From NCBI GenBank assembly GCA_030447415.1, contig JAUJOZ010000002.1:124001-188000 (forward strand): a DNA stretch of 64,000 nucleotides, in the 5' to 3' direction. Origin of the DNA: Thermomicrobiales bacterium. GTDB taxonomy: Bacteria; Chloroflexota; Chloroflexia; Thermomicrobiales; UBA6265. The position numbers and the translations under genes were made by a program. Below, piece by piece: positions 35,990-43,903 of this stretch. The notes under the pieces were generated by a model, which was not told where the DNA came from, did no database searches, and saw nothing but the letters and a program-made list of their open reading frames with translations. Within the stretch, counting starts at the first letter, position 1. Every line of letters begins with the position of its first letter.

Positions 35990-36913
35990 GCTCGCCTCGT
36001 AGCTCTTGAGGACGAGGGGCTTGGCGCGCTCCAGCTCCTCGTCGGTGTGAACCACCACCTCCAGGTCCCCGGTCCCGAAGTGGCCGATCTTGCGCACGTC
36101 CCGGGTGAACCCGGGTTCCAGGGCGACAGAGTCCGGATCGACCTTGAGGTACAGGCTGATGCGCTTAGCCTGGGGATGAATCTCGACGCACGCGAAGTTC
36201 TTGATCCTCCGAAACGCGAAGTAATTCTTGACCGTCTTCAGCTGCACGTCGTCCCCGAGCGCAAGCATGTACGCCTTGAGGGCTTCGTATCGGTCGCGGA
36301 CGTCGACGGGCGCTTGAGCGAGCCGATCAACGATCGTGCGGCCGGCGTGGCCCTTGGAGACGGGCAGAGGGTCCGGTTTCTGGCGTCCTTCCTGGCCACT
36401 TCCATCCGGAGCGATGGCATTGACCAGTTCGAGCAAGAGCAACTCCTCGCCGAACCGGCGGTAGCGGATGAGCTCGATGCTGCGGTTGATCTGCTTGATC
36501 GCGTGCTCGTCGTACCGGGTGAAGTCGCCGGCGATGCACAGCAGGCGCGGGGTGCTCCAGTCGATCTCGGCGGCGGTTGCCTGACCCAAACGATCCATGA
36601 CGAGCAGCTTGAACTCGCCGCGGTGATCCAGGAGCCAGTCCAAATAGAACAGGCCCTGATTGATGACGTTCTGGTTGAGGGCGCGCTTGTACTCGACGAT
36701 TACCGGGCTGCCGTTCTCGTCGATGCCGAGGGTATCGATCCGGCCGCCGTGGTTCTTGCCGGTCGGGTGCTCGGAGGCCAGGAAGCGCACGCCGAGGAAC
36801 GCGTCGAGGTGGCGCTCGATCAGCGCCTGCAGGGACCTTTCGACGGCGACCGAAGAGCTCTTGAGCTCCTGGACGGTGCCGCCGGCGAGGTGGAACAGCT
36901 TGGCGTCGCTCAT
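35987..36913 (-). CDS. DUF5655 protein with an N-terminal NucS/PD-(D/E)XK-like nuclease domain
   Basis: A 308-residue protein. The first 100 residues contain GGRIDTLGIDENGSPVIVEYKRALN, a D-x(n)-E-x-K nuclease signature preceded by FLASEHPTG, as in NucS/DUF91-type endonucleases. The C-terminal 100 residues (MLALGDDVQLKTVKNYFAFR, NFACVEIHPQAKRISLYLKV) match the DUF5655 domain. Proteins with this pair occur widely near mobile elements, and some are suspected of defence roles. Its TAG stop overlaps the end of MITE copy A, so insertion there may have set the present C-terminus. The start at 36913 has a weak ribosome-binding site. Confidence 0.82.
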   Translation of the reverse strand: MSDAKLFHLAGGTVQELKSSSVAVERSLQALIERHLDAFLGVRFLASEHPTGKNHGGRIDTLGIDENGSPVIVEYKRALNQNVINQGLFYLDWLLDHRGEFKLLVMDRLGQATAAEIDWSTPRLLCIAGDFTRYDEHAIKQINRSIELIRYRRFGEELLLLELVNAIAPDGSGQEGRQKPDPLPVSKGHAGRTIVDRLAQAPVDVRDRYEALKAYMLALGDDVQLKTVKNYFAFRRIKNFACVEIHPQAKRISLYLKVDPDSVALEPGFTRDVRKIGHFGTGDLEVVVHTDEELERAKPLVLKSYEAS

Positions 36914-37047
36914 GGGCGATCCGCCTGAGCGGCAGGGGACTCAATGGGGATCATATGTCCGATGGTAGCATCTCCACGCAAGGCCAAGACCTACCTCCTA
37001 CCCTAGATCACGGCCATGCTGCGGCCCGCGCCTTTAGTGCGTGCGAC

Positions 37048-37156
37048 TAGTGGTTCGTCATCCCTGAATTGCCACCCGCCCCGACCGGACTTTAGGCCCT
37101 CCGTGGGTGTTCTGTGCTGGACGAAGGGGTGGCAGAACAGCCCTGACCGACCACTA
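37048..37156. mobile_element. MITE-like element, copy B
   Basis: TA-bounded 109-bp sequence with terminal inverted repeats of about 30 bp: TAGTGGTTCGTCA on the left and TAGTGGTCGGTCA on the right read inverted. Each is followed by a shared TGCCACCC segment. It matches copy A in ends and size but diverges in the middle. Together the two copies flank the DUF5655 nuclease gene. Confidence 0.75.
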
Positions 37157-37216
37157 GGGCGCCAACTCCGTCCTCTGTGGCCGAGCCACCGTCGTAGAAG
37201 ACTCGCTCGCGGTGGC

Positions 37217-37972
37217 TCACCCGCACGCGCAGGTCGTGTGGTTCATCGCCTCGTCGTTCGGGCACGCCTTGGCGCAGTAGGCCATCGCGGGGTCCTTCGT
37301 CAGGCAGACCTCCCCGCCGCTCGGGCAGACGCAGCTCTCAGGCTCGAAGCTCGAACACACGGCGCCGCCCACGCATGTCGTTTCGCCGCAGCGGCAGGAG
37401 CAGTCGTCCGCCCGCCTGCCCCCCTCGCCGCACGGTGGGAGGCAGGCGCCGCCGCAACGGTCTTCGTTGGCGCAGCACGCGCCCTCCGCCACGCATTGGC
37501 CGTCGCGGCAGCGCCGCTCTCCCGCCTCGCACTCGTCGCAGGGCGCATCGACGCCAGGCACTTCGAAGTACCCGACGCAGAGGTCGGAGCACGGGAGGTC
37601 GGGCAACTGGCTCACCAGGGCGCACACGGCCACCGACGCGGCCGCGCACCCAAGGCCGAATACAGTGCACGCTGGCGTCGCTTCGACCCCGGCGGCGCAC
37701 GCCGCGTTCCCTCCCGTTTGGACGGCGTCGCTCGCCGTCTCGCACAGGCGCAAGCAACGGTTGCAGGAGAAGTCGGGCAGATCGGGCCAATCGGGCAGAT
37801 CGGGCCAATCGGGCAGGTTCACGTCGATGGGGAACGCGGCGGCCGCCTCGCGTTTCGACGCGACGTTGAGGCCGATGAGAGCCAACGCCCCGCCACCGAC
37901 GAGCTTGAGAATCCTTCGGCGCGGCGTCGCCGCGAGGCGGCGTGCGAAATCGTCAAACGTGTCGTTCTGCAC
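37217..37972 (-). CDS. Exported cysteine-rich protein with a WPDLPD repeat
   Basis: A 251-residue protein whose signal contains a twin-arginine-like run (ATPRRRILKLVGGGALALIGLNV). After it comes a short tandem repeat, LPDWPDLPDWPDLPD, encoded by near-identical 18-bp DNA units. The remaining ~170 residues hold roughly 30 Cys in CxxxC and CC patterns (CDECEAGERRCRDGQCVAEG, ACCANEDRCGG, CSCRCGETTC), ending in CACG. These resemble small disulfide-rich domains of animal-type secreted proteins. The GTG at 37972 is chosen for GGAGG 7 nt upstream; the ORF extends 190 codons further without homology. The function is unknown. Confidence 0.75.
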   Translation of the reverse strand: MQNDTFDDFARRLAATPRRRILKLVGGGALALIGLNVASKREAAAAFPIDVNLPDWPDLPDWPDLPDFSCNRCLRLCETASDAVQTGGNAACAAGVEATPACTVFGLGCAAASVAVCALVSQLPDLPCSDLCVGYFEVPGVDAPCDECEAGERRCRDGQCVAEGACCANEDRCGGACLPPCGEGGRRADDCSCRCGETTCVGGAVCSSFEPESCVCPSGGEVCLTKDPAMAYCAKACPNDEAMNHTTCACG

Positions 37973-38313
37973 GTCAGCGCCTCCTCGACTGGTCGGAAGT
38001 GAGCGCAGAGAGGAGCAGGTCACTGCAAGACGGGCTATTTGCTTGGCGTGACGGCCATCGGCGACCCTACCACATCGAACGATCTTGTCAATCGGCGTGC
38101 GGCGCTCTGAGATTCGTCTTTCGGTGGCTGCGATGACGTGACCAACCAGCGTCGCAAGGCGGCGCGCGCTCGTCGGGGCTCCACCCCCGTCGCAACGTTG
38201 CGAGAGCCGTCGACTGGCCGCAACCACATCCCCGCTCGGAGGGAAGGCAAGCCGTCGGGTCCCTGCCCGACCGTTCGCGCTCCGTGTTGCCGCAGGCCGC
38301 CCCGACGTACCGG

Positions 38314-38329
38314 TTTGCGGACACGCCCT
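38314..38329 (-). repeat. Third copy of the GGGCGTGTCTGCAAA-type terminal repeat
   Basis: TTTGCGGACACGCCCT matches the repeat at 35868-35884 with one internal mismatch and the same orientation. It cuts off the HTH-like gene fragment immediately to its right, as a transposon end would. Confidence 0.55.
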
Positions 38330-38571
38330 GGTCGCGCCAGCGCCTCCCAATGTCGCCCATGCGGCACCTTCTGACCCCGGCGCACGAACGAGCAGTACCC
38401 CTCGGATAGACCGGTCGCCTGGGCCATCGCGCGGAGCGGCACGCCCAGCAATCGGGGGAGGATGTCGCGGGCAAAGGCCGCCAGGTCGGTCGGTTCGTCG
38501 CCGTGCTCCCGCTCCCACCGGGCGGCGACGGCGACGACGCGGCCCCCGCACTCAAAACGTTTTGAGTGCCG
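38330..38571 (-). pseudogene. Fragment of a gene with a helix-turn-helix-like segment
   Basis: Read on the minus strand, one frame passes through the palindrome (HSKRFECGG). It continues as RVVAVAARWEREHGDEPTDL, then AFARDILPRLLGVPLRAMAQATGLSEGYCSFVRRGQKVPHGRHWEALA. The last part looks like a helix-turn-helix (LRAMAQATGLSEGYCSFVRRG). The frame then runs into the transposon-end repeat and loses this character. No start codon or upstream domain is visible, so only a piece remains. Confidence 0.5.
38548..38569. repeat. Perfect 22-bp palindrome, copy 1
   Basis: Half-site GCACTCAAAAC followed by its exact complement (GTTTTGAGTGC). The AAAACGTTTT centre resembles LacI-family operators. An identical copy lies at 39296-39317. 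Confidence 0.7.
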
Positions 38572-38915
38572 CGCCCCTCTGAGCGCTCTCCGCCCCGCCC
38601 CCGGCCCCTGCCCCAGGTGTCATCTTCGACGATTTCTGTCGTGGATCTTCAGCACTATGCGTCGTAGTCCTTGAACGGCGCCAGACGTTCTGCTCGCAGG
38701 CCGGCTTGAGGAGGAAGGTGACACAGGAACCCAGAACTCCCCTGCCGCCAATCGTCGTGCCCCCATTCTGTCCCCTGAGACCGACTCTGTCAGGCGAAAG
38801 GATCGGTTCCAGCGGCGATTCTGGCACGTCCCCCGCTTGACTGCGGGGCTAGGCGCCGGGATGTTGTGGGCCACCTCTTCCGGCCGATCATCGTTCTGAG
38901 CAAAGGAGCGGGGGG

Positions 38916-39176
38916 ATGAAGAAGCTGTTGGTCGTGGTGCTGCTGGCGGCGGGGCTCGTCCTCGGTGTCGGGGGCGGGTCGGCGGCCGCTGCGGGCGAGC
39001 GCCAGTTCGCCACCACAATTAGCACTATCGCGCGGGCGGACGACCTCTCGGGCTTTCCGACCGACCCCATCCGCAACTTTCCGACCGATCCCGTCCGCGG
39101 CGCGTACGTCTCCTACGCCGCGACCACGCTCAACCCGAGCGCCGGCGGCTCCTGTTCCCCGATCAACTGCGAGTAG
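38916..39176 (+). CDS. Small secreted protein with a duplicated FPTDP motif
   Basis: An 86-residue protein with a clear Sec signal peptide (MKKLLVVVLLAAGLVLGVGG, cleavage likely after SAAAA) and a mature part of about 60 residues. It contains the tandem GFPTDPIRN-FPTDPVRG and ends GGSCSPINCE with two Cys. AAGGAG lies 7 nt before the ATG. A hairpin terminator follows 4 nt after the stop. With the promoter region before it, this is a complete single-gene transcription unit between two identical palindromes. No family is recognised; a peptide signal or bacteriocin-like role would be speculation. Confidence 0.7.
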   Translation: MKKLLVVVLLAAGLVLGVGGGSAAAAGERQFATTISTIARADDLSGFPTDPIRNFPTDPVRGAYVSYAATTLNPSAGGSCSPINCE

Positions 39177-39179
39177 GAC

Positions 39180-39204
39180 GGGCGCCGACTGGGTGTCGGC
39201 GCCC
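39180..39204 (+). terminator. Hairpin after the small secreted protein
   Basis: A perfect 10-bp stem (GGGCGCCGAC and its complement) with loop TGGGT, starting 3 nt after the stop codon. No T-run follows. Confidence 0.6.
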
Positions 39205-39295
39205 ACACGGGCGAGGCCAGGGCGGGCTATGGGGCCGCCTCGCACGGACCTCTTGGCAAACCGGTGAGCGGGTCCATAAGCTCCCGCCGGCCGGC

Positions 39296-39317
39296 GCACT
39301 CAAAACGTTTTGAGTGC
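39296..39317. repeat. Perfect 22-bp palindrome, copy 2
   Basis: Identical to 38548-38569; here the symmetry extends one more base pair on each side. It lies 144 bp upstream of the HAD hydrolase gene, a plausible operator position. Confidence 0.7.
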
Positions 39318-39460
39318 GGGCGAAACCCAGAGTGGTCCCAGGAGGCGACGGTGGGCCGACCCTGCCCTCCCCGGCAGGCGTGATGCGACCGCTGCGACGC
39401 CCCACTGGCCGACGCGGACGAGGTGCTCGCCCGCGAGCGAGTCGATTACCCTTCCCCGCC

Positions 39461-40146
39461 ATGATCACCCAACACCTGATCTTCGACGCCGACGACACCC
39501 TCTGGGAGAACAACGTCTACTTCGAGCGGGCCGTCGACGACTTCCTCGCCTTCCTCGATCACGCAACCCTCTCCCGTGAGCAGGCGCGGGCGGTGCTCGA
39601 CGAGATCGAACGGGCCAACGCCGGCATCCACGGCTACGGCGCGGCGGCGTTCGCGCGCAACCTGCGGCAGTGCTACGAGCGCCTGGCCGAGCGCGACATC
39701 TCCGACGACGACCTCGCCCGCGTCATGGGCTTCGGCGAGCGATCCTCGCCCAGCCGCTGGAGGTGCTCAATGGAGTCGAGGAGACGCTGCAGGCGCTAGG
39801 GGCGCGGCACGACCTGACGCTGATGACGAAGGGCCACCCCGAGGAGCAGCGGCTGAAGATCGAACGTTCTGGCATGGGTGACGTCTTTCGGCACGCCGCC
39901 GTCGTGCCCGAGAAGGACGCCGCCGCCTACCGCGCCCTCGTCGCCGAGCTCGGGCTCGACCCGGGCCGTACGTGGATGATCGGCAACTCCCCACGGTCGG
40001 ACGTCAACCCAGCGCTCGCCGCCGGCCTCAACGCGGTCTACGTTCCCCATCCGGCCACGTGGCGATTGGAGCAGGAGGAGATCGTCACCGGACCCGGACA
40101 GCTTCTGGTGCTGGAGCGCTTCTCCCAGCTGCTTGACCACTTCTAG
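39461..40146 (+). CDS. HAD-superfamily hydrolase, one apparent frameshift
   Basis: A phosphatase-type HAD protein of about 228 residues. Motif I is LIFDADDTLWEN (nucleophile Asp plus the +2 Asp), motif II LTLMTKGH (Thr), a motif III Lys around KIERSG or PEKD, and motif IV WMIGNSPRSDVNPA. The frame is lost in GFGER near 39740 (one base missing) and resumes as ILAQPLEVLNGVEETLQALGARHD. Its first 380 bp are close to identical at the DNA level to the inverted copy at 42694-43096. The substrate is unknown. The lesion may be a sequencing error. Confidence 0.8.
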
Positions 40147-40653
40147 TGATCTAATTTCCCGGTGGGGCGCGGGTGCGGCCTCATCCCGGAACATGCCCCA
40201 TCGCGTCCCCGCTCCGCGTCGTCCTGAGTGATGAGCGGCGTGCCTCCCTGGGCGGCTCGGTGGGAAGTCGCACCGCCCCAGAGTGCCGGCTGACCCCCGC
40301 GCGTCCTGCTCAAGGCTCAATACGGCGAGGGCGCTCCGAGGTGGTCTGACGCTGCCCTCGCCGGCGAGCTCGCCATGGCCGCCAACCCCGTGGTGCGGGG
40401 ACGCCACGAGGGCGTCGCGGAGGGGCCGGAGGCCGCCCTTGTGCGCACGTGCCCCGACCGTGTTGACGAGCGGTGCCTAGACGGGGTGGTTGAGGGCCGC
40501 CTAGACGCTGCTGGCCGCTCAGCCCATCTGAGTGGAGAAGAGATGTGTTTTCAGGCTGCAATCGCGATTTTCTCCGCTCGTTCCCTTTCCGTGCTACTTT
40601 CGATGGAGTATAATTAGGCTCAGATCGTACGTGCATGACTGGAGGTTAGAAAA
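40147..40653. other. Spacer left of the recombinase module
   Basis: No gene is seen in the first 400 bp. The last 110 bp are clearly AT-richer than the surroundings and carry the promoter of the XRE gene. No remnant of the other half of the interrupted HAD gene is found here on either strand. Confidence 0.5.
40586..40614 (+). promoter_or_regulatory. Promoter of the XRE-recombinase module
   Basis: A perfect TATAAT at 40609-40614 with TTTCCG 17 bp upstream, in the AT-rich patch 40 nt before the XRE gene. Confidence 0.6.
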
Positions 40654-40866
40654 ATGCAGGTGCCACGGCTGCGCGAGGTGCGGGAGCGCCGTTTGGTGAC
40701 GCAGGTGGAGCTAGCGCGGAAGGCGCAGATGAGTGTCGCGACCGTCAATTTTGCCGAGCGCGGCCTACGGGATGTGCGCATTAGCACCGTGCGGCGGCTG
40801 GCAGCGGCCTTGGGCGTGCCGGCGACCGACCTCATGGCGCCGGCGCAGGAAGGGGAGCGACGATGA
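40654..40866 (+). CDS. XRE-family helix-turn-helix regulator of the recombinase module
   Basis: A 70-residue Cro/CI-type protein: LREVRERRLVTQVELARKAQMSVATVNFAERGLRDVRISTVRRLAAALGVPATDL is a complete five-helix HTH domain. GGAGG lies 8 nt before the ATG. Its stop overlaps the recombinase ATG by 4 nt (ATGA), so the two are co-translated. It probably represses the module's promoter or acts as a directionality factor; which one is not visible. Confidence 0.85.
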   Translation: MQVPRLREVRERRLVTQVELARKAQMSVATVNFAERGLRDVRISTVRRLAAALGVPATDLMAPAQEGERR

Positions 40867-42728
40867 GGGCGGCCGTCTACGTCCGGGTCTCGACGGACGC
40901 CCAGGCGCGGGAAGATCGGCTGAGCCTGCCGGAGCAGATCGACAAGTGCCGCGAGTATGTGACCGCCCAAGGTTGGACCGAGGTCGCGACCCTGAAGGAA
41001 ACCGGGACGGGCGCCCATCTCGATGAGCGGTCCCGGATGAGCGAGCTCCGGGCGATGGTCGCGAGCGGGCTAGTAGACGTGGTGGTCGCCTGGCATCCCG
41101 ACCGACTCTCGCGCGATCCCGACCATCGGGCGGTCCTCCGCTACGAGTTCGCTAAGGCCGGCGCCCGCTACGCGACGGTCCATGACCACTACGCGGATGG
41201 GACCCGGATGGGCAGCGCCATGGATTATCTCACCGGCCTCGGCTCTGCCCAGGAGCTCGATGACCTCCGGCGGCGGACCGGTGCCGGCCGGCGCCGCAAG
41301 ATGCACGGGGACCCGGAGCACGGCATCGCGCCGCGCCCCATCGGGAGTCAGGCCCCTGACTTCGGCCTCACGTGGGCCGACGAACGCAAACCGGACGGCC
41401 GCCTGAGGAAGGAGCGGCTCGTAGAGGACCCGGACACTATCGGCTGGGTACGCTGGCTGTTCGGGCAGTACGATGCCGGCATCAGCCTGCGCGGGCTACG
41501 GTCCCGGCTGGAGGCGCTGGGTGTCAAGCCGCCCGCCTCCGCTCGGACCGGCTCCACCGTCTGGAGCCCGGCGACGCTCCGGGGGGTGCTCACCAACGAG
41601 CATTACCTCGGCATTGGGCACGCGAACACGACGATGACCGTCAAGGGACCGACCGGCAAGAAGCGGTCGGTCCTACGGCCCCGGGCGGAGTGGGTGCGGC
41701 TGCCCGAGGGGACCTTTCCCGCCGTCGTTGACGAAGCCCTCTTCTCACGGGTCCAAGATCGGATCCGACAGAACAAGAAGGAATGCCCACCTGGCAACCG
41801 GACCCCCAAGGTTGCGCTCCTGCGACGCGGCGTGGGGCGCTGCGGCTACTGTGGCAATAATCTTCAGGTCAACGAGGGCAATGGCAACCTCGACTATCGG
41901 TGCGACCCCCACAATCGCCAGCGCCACGGCTGCCCCAGCCATACTATGAGCGTCGAGAAGCTGGACGCCGCCGTGTCGGACCTCGTGGACCGGCTCCTGG
42001 CGCAGCCGGAGATGCTGGAGCAGAAGCTGCTGGGCCTCCGCGAAGCCGACCCGACCGCTCTCAGCCTGCCCCGCATCCGGACCCGGATCGCGGAGCTAGA
42101 GCAGGATCGGACGCGGCTACGACGGCGACTGCGGGAGGACCTGAGTGAGCGAATTCGGAGCAACTACGAGGACGTGCTGAGCGACGTCGCGGAGGAGATG
42201 GAGAGGGCGGAGGTGGAACTGGCACGTCTCCTGGCCGAGCGCCGGGCGTGGGAGCTCGTACAGGAGCGGCGCCAGGGCATCCTTGATTTTGCAGCCCAGG
42301 TCCGGGCAGAAACGGGCGCCTTGACCTGGCAGGATAGGCGGCAGCAGCTGCTCCGACTCGGTGTCACGGTCAAGCTCTACCGCGCCGACAGTCCGTGGGG
42401 GCGGTGGCAACTCAGCACGCAGTGGCGACCGGCGGGCCAGCCGGTGACCGTGTCCCACCAGACAGTGCAGACGGCGGCAGACGGGTTCCAGACCGTCTCC
42501 GGGTATGATGCCGCAACGGGCCAGCGCTTCAGCAGCTGGGGCGTGGCTGGGCCAAGAGTGGATGACGTCGAGTTCTTGCGGAACAACGATCGCGAGACCG
42601 CATGCCGACTGGCACGAGAGGCGCTCACCGCCGGGTGGGCGAGTGAGCGGGCACGGCTAAGCGAAGAGAAGTCGATCAACGTGTTTGGTGCCTCTTCAGC
42701 CGCTGCTCCTCCAGGTGGCCCTTGGTGA
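40863..42728 (+). CDS. Large serine recombinase (integrase type)
   Basis: A 621-residue site-specific recombinase. The N-terminal catalytic domain has the nucleophile S10 (VYVRVSTDAQ) and the Arg-rich block AWHPDRLSRDPDHR. The PF07508-type recombinase domain spans about 175-285 (WVRWLFGQYDAGISLRGLRSRLEALGV ... LRGVLTNEHYLGIG). A zinc ribbon lies at about 325-365 (GRCGYCGNNLQ ... YRCDPHNRQRHGC), followed by a long coiled coil (about 395-470). Such enzymes integrate phages and mobile islands. The last 11-12 residues (SSAAAPPGGPW) and the stop are encoded by antisense sequence of the interrupted HAD gene, so the element boundary lies inside this ORF. Confidence 0.92.
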   Translation: MRAAVYVRVSTDAQAREDRLSLPEQIDKCREYVTAQGWTEVATLKETGTGAHLDERSRMSELRAMVASGLVDVVVAWHPDRLSRDPDHRAVLRYEFAKAGARYATVHDHYADGTRMGSAMDYLTGLGSAQELDDLRRRTGAGRRRKMHGDPEHGIAPRPIGSQAPDFGLTWADERKPDGRLRKERLVEDPDTIGWVRWLFGQYDAGISLRGLRSRLEALGVKPPASARTGSTVWSPATLRGVLTNEHYLGIGHANTTMTVKGPTGKKRSVLRPRAEWVRLPEGTFPAVVDEALFSRVQDRIRQNKKECPPGNRTPKVALLRRGVGRCGYCGNNLQVNEGNGNLDYRCDPHNRQRHGCPSHTMSVEKLDAAVSDLVDRLLAQPEMLEQKLLGLREADPTALSLPRIRTRIAELEQDRTRLRRRLREDLSERIRSNYEDVLSDVAEEMERAEVELARLLAERRAWELVQERRQGILDFAAQVRAETGALTWQDRRQQLLRLGVTVKLYRADSPWGRWQLSTQWRPAGQPVTVSHQTVQTAADGFQTVSGYDAATGQRFSSWGVAGPRVDDVEFLRNNDRETACRLAREALTAGWASERARLSEEKSINVFGASSAAAPPGGPW

Positions 42729-43096
42729 GGAGAACGAGGTCGTGGCGGGGCGCCAGGTAAGCCAGGGTCTCCGCAACTCCGGCGATAAGCTCGATCGGCT
42801 CGTGCAGGATGCGCTCGCCGAAGCCCATGACGCGGGCGAGGTCGTCGTCGGAGATGTCGCGCTCGGCGAGGTGCTCGTAGCACTGGCGCAGGTTGCGGGC
42901 GAAGCCGGCGGCGCCGTATCCGTGGACCTTGAGGTTGGCGCGCTCGATCTCGTCGAGGACCGCGCGGACCTCGGGCGGTGAGAGCGACGAGTGGTCGAGG
43001 AAGGCGAGGAACTCGTCGACGGCGCGCTCGAAGTGGACGTTGTTCTCCCAGAGGGTGTCGTCCGCATCGAGGATGAGGGTGTGCCCAGCCCTGCAT
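42694..43096 (-). pseudogene. 5' part of a HAD hydrolase gene cut by the recombinase module
   Basis: The minus strand encodes HTLILDADDTLWENNVHFERAVDEFLAFLDH ... MGFGERILHEPIELIAGVAETLAYLAPRHDLVLLTKGHLEEQRLK. This is very similar to the first 130 residues of the HAD protein at 39461. It stops matching at CTGAAG (about 42694) and the frame ends a few codons later. The reading frame here is intact across the site where the other copy is frameshifted. No in-frame start codon sits at the expected place. The 3' half of this gene is not in the window. Confidence 0.8.
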
Positions 43097-43227
43097 ACAC
43101 TCGCGGGTTTTGCCTGGTCTTCCAAACCAACCCTGAATATGACGTTACGGCGCTTCCAACGGAGACGACACTTCCCCGCCCGACGAGATAAGTCTAGCAG
43201 GGCGGCTGGAGCCGGCAAGGAAAGACG

Positions 43228-43497
43228 ATGCGGCGCCGCGGCACGAACGGCGACTCGGTGCGCTGTGGGCTGCTGGAGCGCCGTGAGGGCCAATGCTGCG
43301 TTTGGGTGGCCAGCTTTGCCGACGACCCCGCCCTCCACGAGCAGTGCATCCCCCTCGACGGCCACGGCTGGGCGTTCGTCCGAGCGATTCCCCAGGGCGA
43401 GGCGAACGAGAGGGCCGCGCTCGAGGACGCGGATGGGGTGTTGCACCAGACGCCGGCGCTGGGCTGTGCAGTTCTCCCTGCCCATCGGGCTCTATAA
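43228..43497 (+). CDS. Hypothetical 89-aa protein
   Basis: AAGGA lies 6 nt before the ATG. The product is MRRRGTNGDSVRCGLLERRE followed by CCVWVASFADDPALHEQCIPLDGHGWAFVRAIPQGEANERAALEDADGVLHQTP, an acidic, protein-like composition. No family is recognised. It lies next to the cut HAD gene in the accessory zone. Confidence 0.45.
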   Translation: MRRRGTNGDSVRCGLLERREGQCCVWVASFADDPALHEQCIPLDGHGWAFVRAIPQGEANERAALEDADGVLHQTPALGCAVLPAHRAL

Positions 43498-43571
43498 GGC
43501 GCGGTGGATAGTCGCCGAGGCGGCGCGAAGCAGGAGGTTCAGCGGATCCTAGAGCAGGGCTTCCAGCGCTT

Positions 43572-43808
43572 CTAGTTTGGACGAGGGCAGGTTGGTCCGA
43601 AGGGGACACGCAGGTAGAGATGGAGGAACAGTTTTCTTAGGCAGGGATTGACCGTGTGCAGCAGGGCCAGCAGCACCAGCCGCTCACTGATCGGCACGGG
43701 AAAGAGCGCATGCAGAGGCGGTGTCCCGCTTGCGTCGGACCCCGCCTCCCTCCAGTAGAGCCAGTCGAGGGTGAGGCGAAGGGCGGCAAGGCGAGTCGAC
43801 TGGCTCAT
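43572..43808 (-). CDS. Possible 78-aa protein
   Basis: The ATG at 43808 lacks a good ribosome-binding site. The sequence is amphipathic and Leu-rich (STRLAALRLTLDWLYWREAG, SERLVLLALLHTVNPCLRKLFLHLYLRV). This could be a small membrane-associated protein or chance. Confidence 0.25.
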   Translation of the reverse strand: MSQSTRLAALRLTLDWLYWREAGSDASGTPPLHALFPVPISERLVLLALLHTVNPCLRKLFLHLYLRVPFGPTCPRPN

Positions 43809-43835
43809 GGGTGGGGTGTGGATACGTTTCTTGTA

Positions 43836-43847
43836 GAACGCTTGTTC
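43836..43847. promoter_or_regulatory. GAAC-N4-GTTC dyad, possible LexA-type box
   Basis: GAACGCTTGTTC lies about 57 nt upstream of the HTH-transmembrane gene. The arrangement is like Gram-positive-type LexA sites, but a single short dyad is weak evidence. Confidence 0.3.
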
Positions 43848-43903
43848 AAACGGGCTCAGGTCCAGTGTACGGACACCATGCTAGGCTTGAGCGAGCTGCC
43901 AGA

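Noticed and set aside
35969..36928. Plus-strand open frame opposite the DUF5655 gene
   Set aside because: The minus strand carries the recognisable nuclease and DUF5655 motifs; the plus frame has none.
37973..38551. 190-residue N-terminal extension of the Cys-rich protein
   Set aside because: The signal peptide and a good ribosome-binding site mark the GTG at 37972 as the start. The extension is Arg-rich and partly overlaps the HTH-like fragment in another frame.
40147..40620. Missing 3' half of the interrupted HAD gene at the left end of the recombinase module
   Set aside because: Both strands were read for the expected GNSPRSDxNPA and C-terminal segments; none is present.
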